This document shows positions 12,280-24,082 of a stretch of 64,000 bases of DNA, piece after piece (within the stretch, counting starts at the first letter, position 1; the number at the start of each line of letters is the position of its first letter). Source of the stretch: Neoechinorhynchus agilis (taxonomy: Eukaryota; Acanthocephala). A program made the translations under genes and the position numbers. The notes under the pieces are model-generated. The model made no database searches, was not told where the DNA came from, and saw only the letters and a list, made by a program, of their open reading frames with translations. The stretch lies in NCBI GenBank assembly GCA_051530055.1, contig CM121342.1, forward strand, positions 13,950,001 through 14,014,000, read 5' to 3'.

Positions 12280-13360
12280 TCACCACCGCCCAACCTTGTC
12301 GTCGAGCTTAGCCAATCCTTCCTTATGCTTGAAGAATGTTGCTGTTCGGACCTTGTATAACAATTTCGGCATAAAGAGCGCGTTCTTTATGAGAAACAAG
12401 GCTTCATGAGCCGAGAGAGCGCTCGCCCTATCGCACAGCAACGAAAGTTTCGGTACGATACGGCCGATGTCAGCTTCCACATTTGAATCAAAGACGCAAC
12501 TGCCCAGGAGGCTGAGTTGCTCTGGAGTCACGAGTTTCAGATCTGGAGCTACGGCCTCGAACCCATCCATTAGCTCCTTGATTTTGGCGGCGTCTTCGAT
12601 ATTTAATACTAGGAGTTCACACTTTCCAGCATTGAGCTCAATGCCCATTCTCGAGGTCTCCCTAATTTGCGTCTCCAAATCGCGCAGTACAACGGAGGGA
12701 TCACCTTTGAGCGTAGCATCATCCAAGTACCAAGCGTTGAAGCTGGAATGGAGAGAATGCGCTATTATGCGGCTGAACAACCAAGCAGCGCTTAGTAATC
12801 TTATCGGCATGCGGATGGACAGTCCGATCTTCGCTGCTGCCAAGAACACCCTGAAGAAGCCGTTGGACGGCGAAAGCTAGGTGTTTCAATAAAAATCTCT
12901 CTCTTTCAGTCGGATTGTCAATCAAACAATCATCAATGGATTTACTGTTAGTGATAATGCGATTGGACCGAGAGGATCTCCTTGCTGCACTCCTATTTCG
13001 GACCAAATGAGGTGGTCTTCGAAAAGCAAAGGAGTCGCGTCGGTGGTGGTGGTGGCGGCATCGGTGTCGTCGTTGGTGAAGGCGGCAGACGAATTAGTCT
13101 CAATAAAAAATTGCGCACAAAATGCTTTAAACGAGGGAACTGAGATTTTGCATTTATTATCCCCTTTCCTCTCTTTCGTGAGCAATTTCAGCAGTTCTCC
13201 CTGACTTTTCCGCTGATCTATCACTATCTTCAATAATTCGGGTATCCCATCGTCGCCAAATGTAGTATTCGCAAAATTTATTTTATATGAAACGCAAAAT
13301 ACCCAAAAAAGCAACAAGCGAGTTATAGTCAGGACTTCACTCGGCGCATTCAATAGTAAG
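12280..13360 (-). mobile_element. R2-like LINE fragment, reverse transcriptase part
   Basis: On the minus strand this encodes RT motifs: LLFEDHLIWSEIGVQQGDPL (about 12990-13020), AWYLDDATLKGDPS (about 12700-12740), then ELNAGKCELLVL and the thumb region (EALFLIKNALFMPKLLYKVR). QQGDPLGP and YLDD are the palm motifs B and C. The sequence shifts between overlapping frames, so the copy is dead. An extra stretch of about 85 codons, including a simple GGTGGTGGTGG tract, lies between the motif before LLFEDHLI and an upstream TITR-like piece; it looks foreign to the RT. The RLE part of this copy is missing. Confidence 0.72.
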
Positions 13361-13369
13361 ATGCATCAT

Positions 13370-14268
13370 CTGGATATTGATCACACTAGAACGCTAAGTT
13401 TACTCAAAACTCTAATGGAATGAATCTTCTGTTTCTTTTCAAAAATCAGACCTCCAGAAGCAAGATTATCATTTGCTACATGGTTCATCATGAGGATGCA
13501 AAAAATAATTGATATCTACATTTCGGATCTGACAAGAGATGCTCAATCCTTCCTCTGGAGAATGCCCTACAACGGAGAAGACATGGAGGAAATTAAATCA
13601 ACACAATCGTGCGAAAATGGCCAAATTAATGAATTAACGAACATCTTGTACGAGCTGAGCCGCATCGGATAATAGTATTGTTATATTGAGATGGTATTAT
13701 AAACAACCTGGATCTCGATGCGTGTACTAGGAATATCATCGGATTCAAGCGAACTGTCTGTCGGCTATCTATTCAGTTTGTCGTTGTATGGAGCACCTCA
13801 ACACAAAAAATATATGCGTGTTCATGGCCAGTGCCGCCATTTTTAATTAATATATAAACAAAAATCCTAAATTCTCATTATATATAAGAACGCATTAAGA
13901 TTCTGTTGAAAACAATAGATATTTTTATTTTCATAAAAAGTTGAATATTTTTGAAATCGAACAACAATGAAACACAGTCCTGAAGATATCTTTCAAGCGC
14001 CTCCAAGCACTTAAAAACTTAAAGCGCTTAAAACCATTAACATTTATTTACTTCGTTATTGTCTTTATTTTGAATTTAGCATAAATGCGGATTGTGGGGA
14101 GGGCTTTTCTTAAAATCGACCTCGAAGAGTGGAAATGTGAAGGTTTAAAACACAGCAAATTCCATGAGCGTTACAAAATCTCCTATTAGATTTCTCACAT
14201 TTTACGGTCCACATTCTCTTATTTTCGAGAATAACAATATCGAAATATTAGTCATAATGAAATATAAG
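13370..14268. other. AT-rich spacer, no gene recognised
   Basis: A 60-codon plus-strand frame (13490-13672) shows no known domain. I see no Penelope reverse transcriptase here, although the tail of such an element follows at 14.5 kb. Confidence 0.4.
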
Positions 14269-14269
14269 T

Positions 14270-14393
14270 TTTCACCGGGTAAATAATTTTTTATTAAAGA
14301 CGTTTCCAATCTCGTCGGGTTCATTATCAGTTTGTTATGAACATGACGAAGTTCGAAACGTCAGTAATAAAAAATTATTTACCGGGTGAAGAC
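14270..14393. repeat. Inverted repeat with hammerhead-like cores
   Basis: The left arm (about 14270-14306) reads TTTCACCGGGTAAATAATTT and runs to GACGTTTC. The right arm (about 14355-14392) is its complement (GAAACGTCAGTAATAAAAAA ... ACCGGGTGAAG). On the minus strand the core reads CTGATAA (14324-14330), a stem-II-like block with GAACCCGACGAGATT, and GGAAAC followed by GTC. The G8 position of the catalytic box is A, so this copy is probably inactive. It lies 130 bp left of the Penelope-like inverted tail. Confidence 0.62.
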
Positions 14394-14518
14394 ATAAACA
14401 ATAATCCCAATTTTTCTCCCTCTGTCAACGTCCTCTCTCTCGTCAACGTCCTATAATCAATGAACAGTGAACGAGAATCGGCCAAGTATTCCGCTCTTGA
14501 TATTGCACTAAAGAAATG

Positions 14519-15266
14519 ATTATGATGGTGAGCTGAAGGAATAAATTATGAATATATTAATCAGAATTTTCGACCAATGCGTTGGTCTTCTTCAGTGATC
14601 TGAAACACACATGCAATTAGTCTGGATTGAGTTTCCACCCTTTCACCACAGCGTTAAAGGGTACACGTAAATTAAGTGTGTAGTCCGCTTTGTGATGCGT
14701 GAACGTGTTGCCGTGTTCAATCATGATGGCCTCCATTGTGATTCGGTCACGGGCGAGATGCGAACGGTATTTAACAGAAAAGGGAGAATCTTAGATGGCA
14801 TGTTCCTACCCAGAAGGGTTGACGAGGTCTCCGGGTGCACAGGATACCCTTTAACGATTGCGACCAATCATATATTGGACAAACCAATAACATCCGAAGA
14901 AGGTTGACCGAACACAGACCGGCCATCAGCAAGTTGACCGATCTCAACTCAGCATTAGTTCATCACGTTAAAGAAAACAAACATCGAATTGATCTTGATG
15001 CCACTGAAATAATGGCGATATGTGACAACAAACGTGACCGAATCACAATGGAGGCCATCGTGATTGAACACGGCAACACGTTCACGCATCACAAAGCGGA
15101 CTACACACTTAGTTTACGTGTACCCTTTAACGCTGTGGTGAAAGGGTGGAAACTCAATCCGGACTAATGTGCATGTGTGTTTCAGATCACTAAAGAAGAC
15201 CAACGCATTAGTCGAAAATTCTGATTAATATATTCATAATTTTTTCCTTCAGCTCACCATCATAAT
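14519..15266. repeat. Large inverted repeat, two Penelope-like tails facing each other
   Basis: Arm 14519-14751 is nearly the reverse complement of arm 15033-15266 (about 233 bp each, few mismatches), with a 281 bp spacer. Both outer ends read ATTATGATGGTGAGCTGAAG or its complement. The right arm is the 3' coding end and 3' UTR of a Penelope-like element (stop codon at 15165-15167), so the left arm is an inverted copy of the same tail. Inverted or partial terminal repeats are known for Penelope-like elements. Confidence 0.85.
14835..15167 (+). mobile_element. Penelope-like element, GIY-YIG endonuclease end
   Basis: The reading frame encodes HRIPFNDCDQSYIGQTNNIR, then RRLTEHRPAISK, then KENKHRIDLDATEIMA and ITMEAIVIEH. 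This is the linker, the YIG-type motif (SYIGQT), the Arg of R-x3-EH and the distal Glu typical of the GIY-YIG nuclease at the C-terminus of Penelope-like retroelements. The nuclease part looks intact, but no reverse transcriptase lies upstream, so this is a 5'-truncated fragment. Other GIY-YIG families are possible; the inverted tail and nearby hammerhead repeats favour Penelope. Confidence 0.75.
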
Positions 15267-15369
15267 TAATTCCTAAGTGAATATCTACACAACTAAAGAA
15301 ATGCTTTGAACGAGTTACTGAAACTCTAAAGGAATCATTGATTGAAGTGGTGAGCACAGTTTAGAATAT

Positions 15370-16052
15370 ATTAGCGGATGCTATTCAGTGCGAAATGGAA
15401 GCTCTCAAAAATCAGCAGTTGATCGAAGTCAAAAAGTGCAAAGGGAAGAAAGCTAACGGTTCAAAAAGGCAGGCAAAAGTTTCGAAGGTGAATACTAAGA
15501 AACCGACTAAAGATTTACTCAAATCGGATAGTGAAGCGACCACGAAGGAGAATCGGGTTTTGGTAGATTCCATCAGCATGCTAAACTCGAATGAAGATTT
15601 GTTGGAAACGAATGGTTGTGGAGGAGTATAATATTGTGGTTGGGATAAAAAGTAACGATAGGAAAAACGAAAGCGATCCAGCTGAAGTAATTACCATGAA
15701 AGCTACGGTCGAACAAAAGGTCGAAATAACACCTGAACGATTAGAAACAAGAGCAAAAGGAGGAAATCCGTCAAAATCAATCAACCCTTCGATTTATTTC
15801 GGTAATGATACGCCTTCTCCACCCAGGTCATCATCCCTCGTTGTTCTGAATTCGCCCCATCGCAACATGCGCTCCTACATCGAGGATAGAAATCGCAACA
15901 TATTTATTTCTGGTATACCGGAAGCCCCTGTTACAAATCCTATCGCCGCTGATGCACACAACCGCCTGCCGAGATTGCCAATCTTCAACCGCAACTTTCG
16001 GTGCTGTGCGAACGAGTCAATGAAGTATCTTAACACGATGCTCTATTCCTGA
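15370..16052 (+). mobile_element. LINE ORF1-like fragment
   Basis: Two overlapping frames (15395-15631 and 15591-16052) give a Lys-rich protein with KKCKGKKANGSKRQAKVSKV and later RNIFISGIPEAPVTNP. The phrase resembles the NIVISGIPE region of LINE ORF1 proteins. It precedes, in the same direction, a LINE with APE endonuclease and RT, so it may be that element's ORF1 split by an R2-like fragment at 16.05 kb. Assignment is tentative. Confidence 0.4.
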
Positions 16053-16390
16053 TCAAGAACACTCTCTTCATTCCAAAACTGCTGTATAAGCTGCGCACAG
16101 TACCTTTCTGTAGACACAAGAAAAGCTGGCAAAATTAGACGATACTGTAAAAGCCTCTCTCGATAAAATTTTAAATATTCAGCTGTCAGAGGAGGCCTAG
16201 CGTCAAGCGTCCTTGCCTGTGTCGTCCGGCGGTTTGGTACCCTAAATGCAGTAGACATTTCTCTGCCAGCTTATTTAGGGTCTAATGAAGCAAGGCGCAA
16301 AATTGTTCAGTGTTTTCTTGGCGAGGATTATAGGTTGGATGGAGATTTAAATCATCAGTTATGCGCATTCCTTCAAAAATCCCTTTAGTC
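16050..16390 (+). mobile_element. R2-like LINE fragment, thumb region
   Basis: Plus-strand pieces read LIKNTLFIPKLLYKLRTVPF, then KLAKLDDTVKASLDKILNIQ and RQASLPVSSGGL, matching the thumb region seen at 12.3 kb (minus), 27.9 kb (minus) and 46.5 kb (plus). It ends with TTGGATGGAGATTTAAATCA, close to the block seen at 11.2 and 46.7 kb. Several stops and frameshifts are present. Confidence 0.68.
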
Positions 16391-16439
16391 CGAGACAACG
16401 TTTCCTCAAGGTAACTTTTATTTCACCACTCGCAGCCTC

Positions 16440-19400
16440 CTTTCTTAACAGGAGATACAAACTTCTCACATCACACTTTCTTTTCGTCTCATCACAAAAT
16501 CTTTCCACCGGCCCTCCATACTCAACCCAGAACTCATCTTCCCGTGTAACCCGTCAATCTTATCAAAAACCCGCGAACATCTCCCGCATTCCAAAAAATG
16601 GAGAATAAGCGACTTCCCATTTTTTTGATTACGTGGAACAACACCGGTGCCCGAACAACCACAAAGGTCAATCTACTAGTCCTTCCACATTAAATACTCT
16701 TTTTTTCCCGAACCAAGTAAATAATTATCTCTCTACCCCTACTCAAAATCACCATAAATCGGCCCATCCAAACGTAGCTGATCCATGCGAAGTCCCAACC
16801 CTAAACTCATTTCTATCATTACCATTCACTCATACCAACTCAAATTTTCGAGTCGCCCCCGAACTTCTCTCTCTGGGATAATCAATCGTTCTCTGTCGGC
16901 ATCCCGTAACGATTCCTCCCTTAACATACCACCCGCAACGAACAATGCAACCCCAATCTCAGTCACTTCCTTCCTCGATATCCCGAAATCCAAAATTCCC
17001 TTCCCCACCGTTTTCTACTCCAATACTCGTAGCCTCCTTCCTAAACTCGATGAAATTTCAATCATTTCATCTACATCAAAAGTCAACGTAGTCATCTTAA
17101 CAGAAACGTGGCTTACCAACTTAAACAGCGATTCATCCATCCTTCCTGGGTACTCTTCCTTCCAAACATGCCGCGATGACCGTCTAGGGGGTCTCAGTTT
17201 ACGTACGACAATCGCTACTTTACTCTTTATGTCTCACAGACTCTCTCCAAAACTCCGATTTAAAATTCATCGCAGTTCATTTCATAGCTCCTCTGAGAAA
17301 CGACCTTAGAGAATTCACCATTGCTGACGTCTATCGCCCTCCGGCCTCCCGACCTGAGTCCTGCTTGCTCCAAATTGACTGTATGATGGAGCTCATAAAC
17401 TCCACAAATTCTCACCATTTCTTAATTGCAGGGGACTTCAATAATCTATTTCCTCTCCTACCCTTCTCCGAGTTGCGTCGACTTATTGACTTCCCAACTC
17501 GTCTTGACGCTCAACTCGACAAAGTGTTCACAAATATCGACGCCTACTCATCCGCCTCTAGACTCCCTCCCCCCGCGAACTCTGACTATTCCTCTGCCCT
17601 TATAACTCCCTTAACTCCACATCAGCGTATGAAATCTCCCCGTTTTCCCGTCTGGGATAAACGTGTAAAAAATTATTCAACTCGAACATCTTCAAATCCC
17701 ACTCTGACAACACAAATAACCCTTCCTTGGCCATGTCCTGCCTAACCTCAATCATAGAAAATTCCCTAGCTTCGGCAATTCCCAAGAATTTCATTAGGAT
17801 CTCCAACCGCGACCCTCCATGGATAACCTCAATTCTGAAACTTATACAAAGGCAAGCTTCTAAGGTCTACCGCAATAACTCCATAGACTCTCCCCGTTTA
17901 CAAAAAGCACTAACTAACAAAATACTTATCGACCGCAAAAACTTTCTTTCCTTTAAAATTCGATCAGGTTACAACTCAACATCATGACGGGCTGTCAAGG
18001 ACTCCATTGGTCTACGTCACCCGGATCCCTTCCCTAATTTGTCCTCCACTGAACTAAACAGGTTCTAGATTCCATTAACCAGAACCTTTGCTCTGACTCA
18101 ATATACAATCACTGCTCAACATCAGTCACCGCACAATCTTCCACGTCCACACCCGAAACTTTTGTCAACTCGCCGATACTCCCCTTAGTTTCATCATATG
18201 AAGTACTAAAGTATCTCATGAAATTAGTTAAACATTCGTCCTCTCAATCCGAAATCCCAAACTGGGCTCTTCGCTGCATCATCTCCGAACTTCTTGACCC
18301 TCTTACCAACATTATAAACCTTAGCTTTTTATGTGGCACCTACCCCTCGTGCCTGAAAACTGCCAAAGTTATACTCGTTCCAAAAAACGAATCCCATTTC
18401 GGCCGAATCATTCCCTCCAATTTCCATTCTACCAGCTCTTTCAAAAATCATCGAAAAATGTTTTAAATCTAGCCTTGTTTCACTTCACGAAAAATTATAG
18501 CCACTACAATTTCGCTTCCGACCCGAATTTTCTGCTAGCGATACCCTACTTTGAATTTATGACACGCTTCTACGTAACATCGACAATAATCCCTTCCACG
18601 TCACCCGTCTCATTCAACTTGATTTATCTTAAGTATTCGACTCAGTGGAGCATTAACTCCTTCTCCGGGCCTGCACCGATTTTGGTCTCAACTTGTGGCA
18701 GATCCACTGGCTCGAATCTTATCTTCACAATCGCAAACAATACATTCACTGCCGTTATACTTCAACCTTTTAGGTGGTGTGCTGTCATCACTTCTATTTA
18801 ATATTTTTAAACAATCTCAGACCTCTCCTCTCAGTCGAAACTCTTCTTATACGCCGACGATATTACCATTATCACCCATTCACCACCCCACCTCTTCCTT
18901 TCTTTAACCTCTAAAGAAATCACGCACATAAAAGATTTCTGCACCAATCAAAAACTCGTCCTGAATTTCTCTAATTGCTTCGAAATGATCCCCTCTCCTT
19001 CGCAACTCCACATCATCCTCTGAGCTTCTAAATGACATCCTACAAGTAACCTCCCTGAGAATTCTGGGTATCCAATTTCAATCAAATTTGAAATGGGACT
19101 CGCACATCACTCTCTCCCTCAAGCACAACACTTTTAAAATTTATCTTCTCAACCGCCTCAGACATTTAGGAATCCCTTCACCCGACCTCTACAAATTTTA
19201 CTTCTGCCTTATTTTACCTTCCCTTATTTACAGTAATCCCGTATGTTGCAACCTTTCCAAATCTCAAATCCGCCGTCTTGAAATTCTTCATAAAAGAGCG
19301 TCTAAAATTTGCACAGCTGACTTTCCCCCACTCACCGAATGCCTTGATGCTATTTTCATAAAACAATAAAAACGCCTATCAACCCTACCACCACAATTTC

Positions 19401-19812
19401 TTTTACATATCGCTCCCTTTTCACACGAGTACAACACTCGTAATCCTAATTCGTTTCACTCTAGTATACCTCGCACATCCCTATATCTACGCTTCTTTTT
19501 CCATGCTGCCCAGTCTTCTCGGATAACCTGAAATGATATTGAGGAAAGACCAACCTTACAAGCGCTCCTGCAAACAATATCCGTCAATTCCCACGATAAC
19601 GGATATCACATTCCCCGGTACCTCACATATCGACATAACAAAACCTGATATTCCCACCCGAACGGACATTCCCGACCGGAAATTCCCACTCGAACGGACA
19701 TCCCCACCCAAACGGACATACAAAAAACAAAATATCTGTGTGTTTATGAGGACCCAAAAGCACATGGGCCCTCTTCTTTGTGAATCAACAAATAAAACGT
19801 GTTATTATTAAG
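16440..19812 (+). mobile_element. CR1/L2-like LINE with APE endonuclease and RT, degenerate
   Basis: The APE-type endonuclease is at about 16990-17560: FYSNTRSLLPKLDEI, VNVVILTETWLTN, then DFNN. RT pieces follow at about 17730-19370: DPPWITSILKLIQRQASKVY, PIPNWALRCIISELLDPLTN-like text and an LYADDITII palm motif near 18850 in a shifted frame. The C-terminal part is KWDSHITLSLKHNTFKIYLL and KLRHLGIP-like text to about 19370. Base composition is pyrimidine-rich on the plus strand. The 3' UTR (19380-19812) ends CGTGTTATTATTA. Many frameshifts and stops make it inactive. Confidence 0.78.
19620..19725. repeat. Short minisatellite in the LINE 3' region
   Basis: Four or five degenerate copies of an approximately 14-23 bp unit resembling ATTCCCACCCGAACGGAC. 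The block begins just after a copy of the GGTACCTCACATATCGACAT flank that is shared with the hammerhead-bearing repeats. Confidence 0.55.
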
Positions 19813-20441
19813 AAAAATAAGCAAAAGAAAAGAATAAATTCCATCCAAGACCTACTTTGGAAACTGAGTTGAGGCGGCTAGGGCTTTTTATCAAACAAAT
19901 AAATCTTCAAACGAAAAAATAGTGTTTTAAACCTTTTTTAATCGTCTTAAAATAACTAAGTATAGGTAACTTTTGTTGAATACAATTGAAGTGGGAAAAC
20001 ATTTATCCTTCTCGATTCAGTAATTCAATACTATGACGAATTAGGTAGTCGATAAAGTCACGAGCCTTCAAATATTTACTAATTGGCATTCATCTATGGT
20101 TCAAACGGCCCTAAAAGCTATCCGCTTAAAATGACATTTGAACTTAGTATCGAAAAGCACAATTAATAAAATCTAATAATTAAAAAGATTAATTTTCTAT
20201 CGAAATGTTCGATTATTTAAAAGCACTAAGGATTCTGAACTTAATGATACACGTCAAGCTGTAAATTAATAAAGTCGAAAAATTAAAAGGATATTGATTT
20301 TCTCTCAAAATGTTCGATTATTAAAAAAGATATTGGGGCAATGTAATGTCATGAGAATAAAAATTTTATCCTAAGATTGTGAATTACCACTCACTAGAGA
20401 ATCATTTTGATCAAGAACTAATTATTTCTCTTTTAAGACGG
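19813..20441. other. Gene-free AT-rich spacer with a short direct repeat
   Basis: Contains two copies of a block ending AAAATGTTCGATTATT or AAATGTTCGATTATT (about 20200 and 20310), roughly 110 bp apart. The right end is the 3' flank of the TMEM205-like gene. No coding potential seen. Confidence 0.4.
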
Positions 20442-21184
20442 TCAAAACAAACGAAGTTTAGCAGCCAACTTTGCGCCATAGTAGAAGGCAGTTCCTATCA
20501 GAATGGCATCGGATATGGCGAGGCATCCGACGAATGCTTTAAGATGTCTATCGAGCGAGTTATACTCGGCACTGATATCATGAAGTTCCTGTCTTCGTTG
20601 GCGTGCATTCTCGTCGCTTCCATCAATGTTTTCTTCACGTTCGAAATCCTTGAATTCCCTGACATAGTGAATTACGCGTTGATTAACGTAAGTGAGGCTG
20701 AATAAAGAGCTTGCCAATTGAGCAAATAAAGAGCCTGCAACGAGAGCGTTGGTCTCACTCCAAGTGTTCATTGGATGCAGGAGTGTATAAGTGGCCACGG
20801 TCGCAAATGAGCTGATCGAAATGAACGAGTAGTAACATGAAAAGAATGTTTCAACATCGTCGGTATCCTTTGTGAGTAGCTTTGCGGACCAGTTACATGG
20901 ATAATCAAAGAAATTGACCCAAACGGATGTCCCGGATGTGAAGGCGAATCCCATCAGATGGACGGCACTAAGGGTTCGACTGGGCCAAACTGGTTCTTGT
21001 CGGGCGAGGCAAGCCACAGTACCAGCGGTTATACCAGCAGCCAACAAGTATCGAGGATTTGCATACCTTTAAAGAATGTGCGAACTTATCCTAAGCATGA
21101 GAAATGAACTCACTTTGATTTAGGCCAGTATTTTTCGTAGAGTCCGCACCCTCCTGCACTGCATTTGCTTTGGCAGACACCCAT
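20442..21184 (-). CDS. TMEM205-family multi-pass membrane protein
   Basis: The large exon (21066-20442) encodes LSAVHLMGFAFTSGTSVWVN, FFSCYYSFISISSFATVATY, NALVAGSLFAQLASSLFSLT and a C-terminal helix FVGCLAISDAILIGTAFYYG: four hydrophobic segments with the family's loop between the third and fourth (YVNQRVIHYVREFKDFE). I join it to a short first exon (21184-21114) across a 47 bp intron (21067-21113, donor GTGAGT, acceptor AAAG, phase 2). The start becomes MGVCQSKCSAGGCGLYEKYW. That N-terminus has Gly2, nearby Cys and Ser6-Lys7, which looks like an N-myristoylation and palmitoylation signal. The human protein affects cisplatin sensitivity; its molecular activity is poorly defined. The alternative longer frame from 21302 reaches a stop before the membrane exon. 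Confidence 0.8.
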
Positions 21185-21534
21185 CTTTGGAATAGGAGGA
21201 AGGAAGAGCGTTGGCGGTTCGTGTGAGGAAAGCGAGAAAGAAGGCGAGCGAGAAATGCATAATGGTGACGGCATTCGAGTTTGAAAGATGGTCTTTTGTC
21301 ATTCCTTAGAACTCTACGGTTGTTTGTTCGGCTTATAAATGTTCAAAATAAAACGTTATGGAGTATTGCAAAAAGGTGAGAGAGAGAGAAGCCAATGTTG
21401 TAAATGTTTTGAAGAGAAATGGAATTTCCACTTCCAAACATGGTAATAAAAACAAAGAGAAGGGTAGTTTTGCTTTGTCCAATAGCTGTTTTTATGCAAT
21501 AAACAGTGGTCGCCATTAAGTTGTCCAGTTCTGA

Positions 21535-23767
21535 TTAGGCATAAACGTGTATCCACTTTCTGGGTGTAATTTCAAATGTTGGCAAATGGGTATTGAATCT
21601 TGGTATCAAATAGTTCCATCGTTTGCTTAGATCTCCAATATCGTAAACCCGCGGTTCATGAATCGAAGGCTCAATTATTCTAAATGTATTGTTTGTCCAT
21701 TTTGACCTAATCATAAAGCATTGATTTGTAAGACACCATCGTCTGAACAAATCCGGACAGTCAAGACGATCCATGTGATCTCGGAATCGGTCGTAGGTTA
21801 CGAAATGAACATTTGACTTGCGTTCATGCATACAAGCATACAAAATAAATATGTCGTCCAAACTTCGATTATTCGTATTGAACGTATCAATCGATTGGTA
21901 TTTTAGACAGCCAGTAGAGAAGGATACCCGTGTAAAATCTATCGACTGTACATTGGAAATCGGTCGCCTATTACTTGTCGAACCATCTTCTTACTTACTC
22001 TTAAATGATCTTTACACACGAAAAGAATAAGATTGAACCTTTGAAGAAGACTCGTGCAGATCGCAGAAACTGTTTCTGGATTGCTAATTGTTCGATATCC
22101 AGTTGTGTGATCTCTTAAAGCGTAGGCAACGTTTGACACGTCGACAACAATATCGTAGGCGTTTTTATGAAATCCGGATTTTATGAACGCGTCCATATCT
22201 CCACCAAATAGACTTTTATCTTCGGTCGAACAGTTGATGATGTTGGAGAAAATGCTGGAACGTAGCGCGGAGTACTCGTCTGTATTTATGACACCGGTAT
22301 TAAGCCATAAAGGGTTCCTTTCAGAAGAGTATTACAATGCCGCTGGCTACTCTCGTCCAGAAAACTTGGTTGCGGTGCACAGCCGAAACTGTTTTGAAAT
22401 TAACTATCATCGAGTTCACATAGCAGACAAATTCGTAGTACTCAACGTAAAGAAGACAGTTTTCACCATGCGGGTTAAACAAATGAGATTTTTTTACCCA
22501 AAAAGTCTTCTGATGACAATAGATGGATCACCTAAAAAAGTACCGATGTAGCAGAAATACTAAATGCAGTCTGGAAAGCGTCTGATTCCGATATAAGGGC
22601 TCAAGAAGTATTCCCTTTTGATGTATGCTGATAGACATGATGTAAAACGGAGAAATTCCTCACGTGGAAACCATTTGCGAGCTACACATCAGTACGCCGA
22701 AATGAGGTTGTGTGCTAGAGCAAGACGAAGAATTCGTGCAAGTTCTGTCAACATCTCCTAAGTAACGGACCCCGTTTCCTAATAGTTAATATTTCGCATA
22801 CACATAAAATTCTTTATAATGAGATTCTTAAAAAAAACAGAATGATAAATTTCCGTTAGAGACTGAACACCGGGTGTCTAGATGACAATCAGGCAATTTT
22901 CGGTACTCATTTTGGATCTTATAAACACCATCGGATCTAACAGTAATCTCCTGTACACGAGCGCCAAAACTTTGAGCCATTAATAAAATTGCATCGATGT
23001 TTTGGGCACTTGGGAGCTGTTTAGATTTCTCCATCATTTTTAGAAATGTTCCTAGTTGATCGATTGTCTTCAAACTCATTATTACCCTATGTACGACATC
23101 TCGTAGACTATCAGAAGGGCTTACATAGCCGAGAAAATCAAGAGCATCATGTCAGCAGTGATTTAAAGCATTTTCCTTGGTCTGTTCCGCCTTCAGAAAA
23201 TCACTGACCTACATCGCCATGGTCTAGACATCCATTTAGACTGGCAATAAGCACTTCATTCGATCCATTTTGTTTCAGAGATGTCATATACTCTCCAGCA
23301 AGTCCCAGCCGGAACAATGCTCTAAACAAATCACCGTCCCGCAACAAATGTCCCGTTTGCGACACTTGTGATGCATATTCACGCAGCAGGTCTCGCCTTT
23401 CTTCAACTCCGCCCACTTGGGAACATAATGACAAATACTTTTTCATCAATGTTTGACTTTTGGGACGCTGCCCAAGATATGCGATTAGGTCGTCCGCACT
23501 AATCAGACAACGAGCGGCTTCACAAGCACCCATCGCCAATGAGTCAAACACTGCAGTCACCTTCTCGGGTACTTTACTCTCAATAACCGACCACTGGGAT
23601 ACTCTAACGGGCTCTCGATCCAATAAGATTTGTTTACGAAGGAGATCAGAAAATATTCGTCCAGTCTGTCGAGATTTGGGCAACTGAAAGTAAGGTGAAT
23701 TCAGGAAAGCTTCAACGTTGATGAAGCGGTATTGTTGGAGTAAAAGTTCTCGAATTGGGGAAAGCAT
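21535..23767 (-). CDS. PRORP: Protein-only RNase P (PRORP / MRPP3-like)
   Basis: PRORP removes the 5' leader of precursor tRNAs, in animals inside mitochondria. The NYN metallonuclease domain is clear: YDIVVDVSNVAYAL (first Asp), SLDDIFILYACMH (Asp-Asp pair), HFVTYDRFRDHM (fourth Asp) and RRWCLTNQCFM. These match the four catalytic aspartates of the family. The last intron is well placed: 21946-21998, 53 bp, donor GTAAGT, acceptor TACAG, phase 0. The N-terminal part (23201-23767, and about 22830-23150) is helical, consistent with a divergent PPR region, and MLSPIRELLLQQYRFINVEA is the likely start. Exons between about 22200 and 22830 are uncertain; DEYSALRSSIFSNII aligns with the central domain, but I could not place its zinc-binding cysteines. 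Confidence 0.8.
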
Positions 23768-24082
23768 CTTGAATGTATAGGGCGCTTTTTTAAGTCACAG
23801 AAGATCAAACCTTCAAAACTTTACAATAAAAAGATTACATCGGCGGTTCAACGTTTTTCTAAGGTTGCGAAACGGCAAACAACAAAAAGAGGCAATGAAG
23901 AACCACTAAACTTGCAAATCCATCGATAAAAAGTTCTAGAAATTAATCGGCAAATCAGCTCAAAAAAATAACATCAGAGACACGACCAATTAGAAGTGTG
24001 TTTTATAGAAGCGTCAACCGGTAAAAAAATCGATTATAAACGTTCTGCGAACATCGTCGAGATCATCATCAGTTTGTTTCCG
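23768..24082. other. Spacer between PRORP and the 418 bp array
   Basis: AT-rich and without coding potential. Its right end (about 24020-24080) holds a minus-strand CTGATGA core (24066-24072) and a stem-II-like block GAACATCGTCGAGATC. This is the inverted fragment of the hammerhead-bearing repeat that borders the array. Its GAAAC box is not preserved. Confidence 0.5.

Noticed and set aside
22183-22551. 122-codon plus-strand reading frame
   Set aside because: It lies antisense within the PRORP-like gene, shows no domain, and the opposite strand aligns with the PRORP central region.
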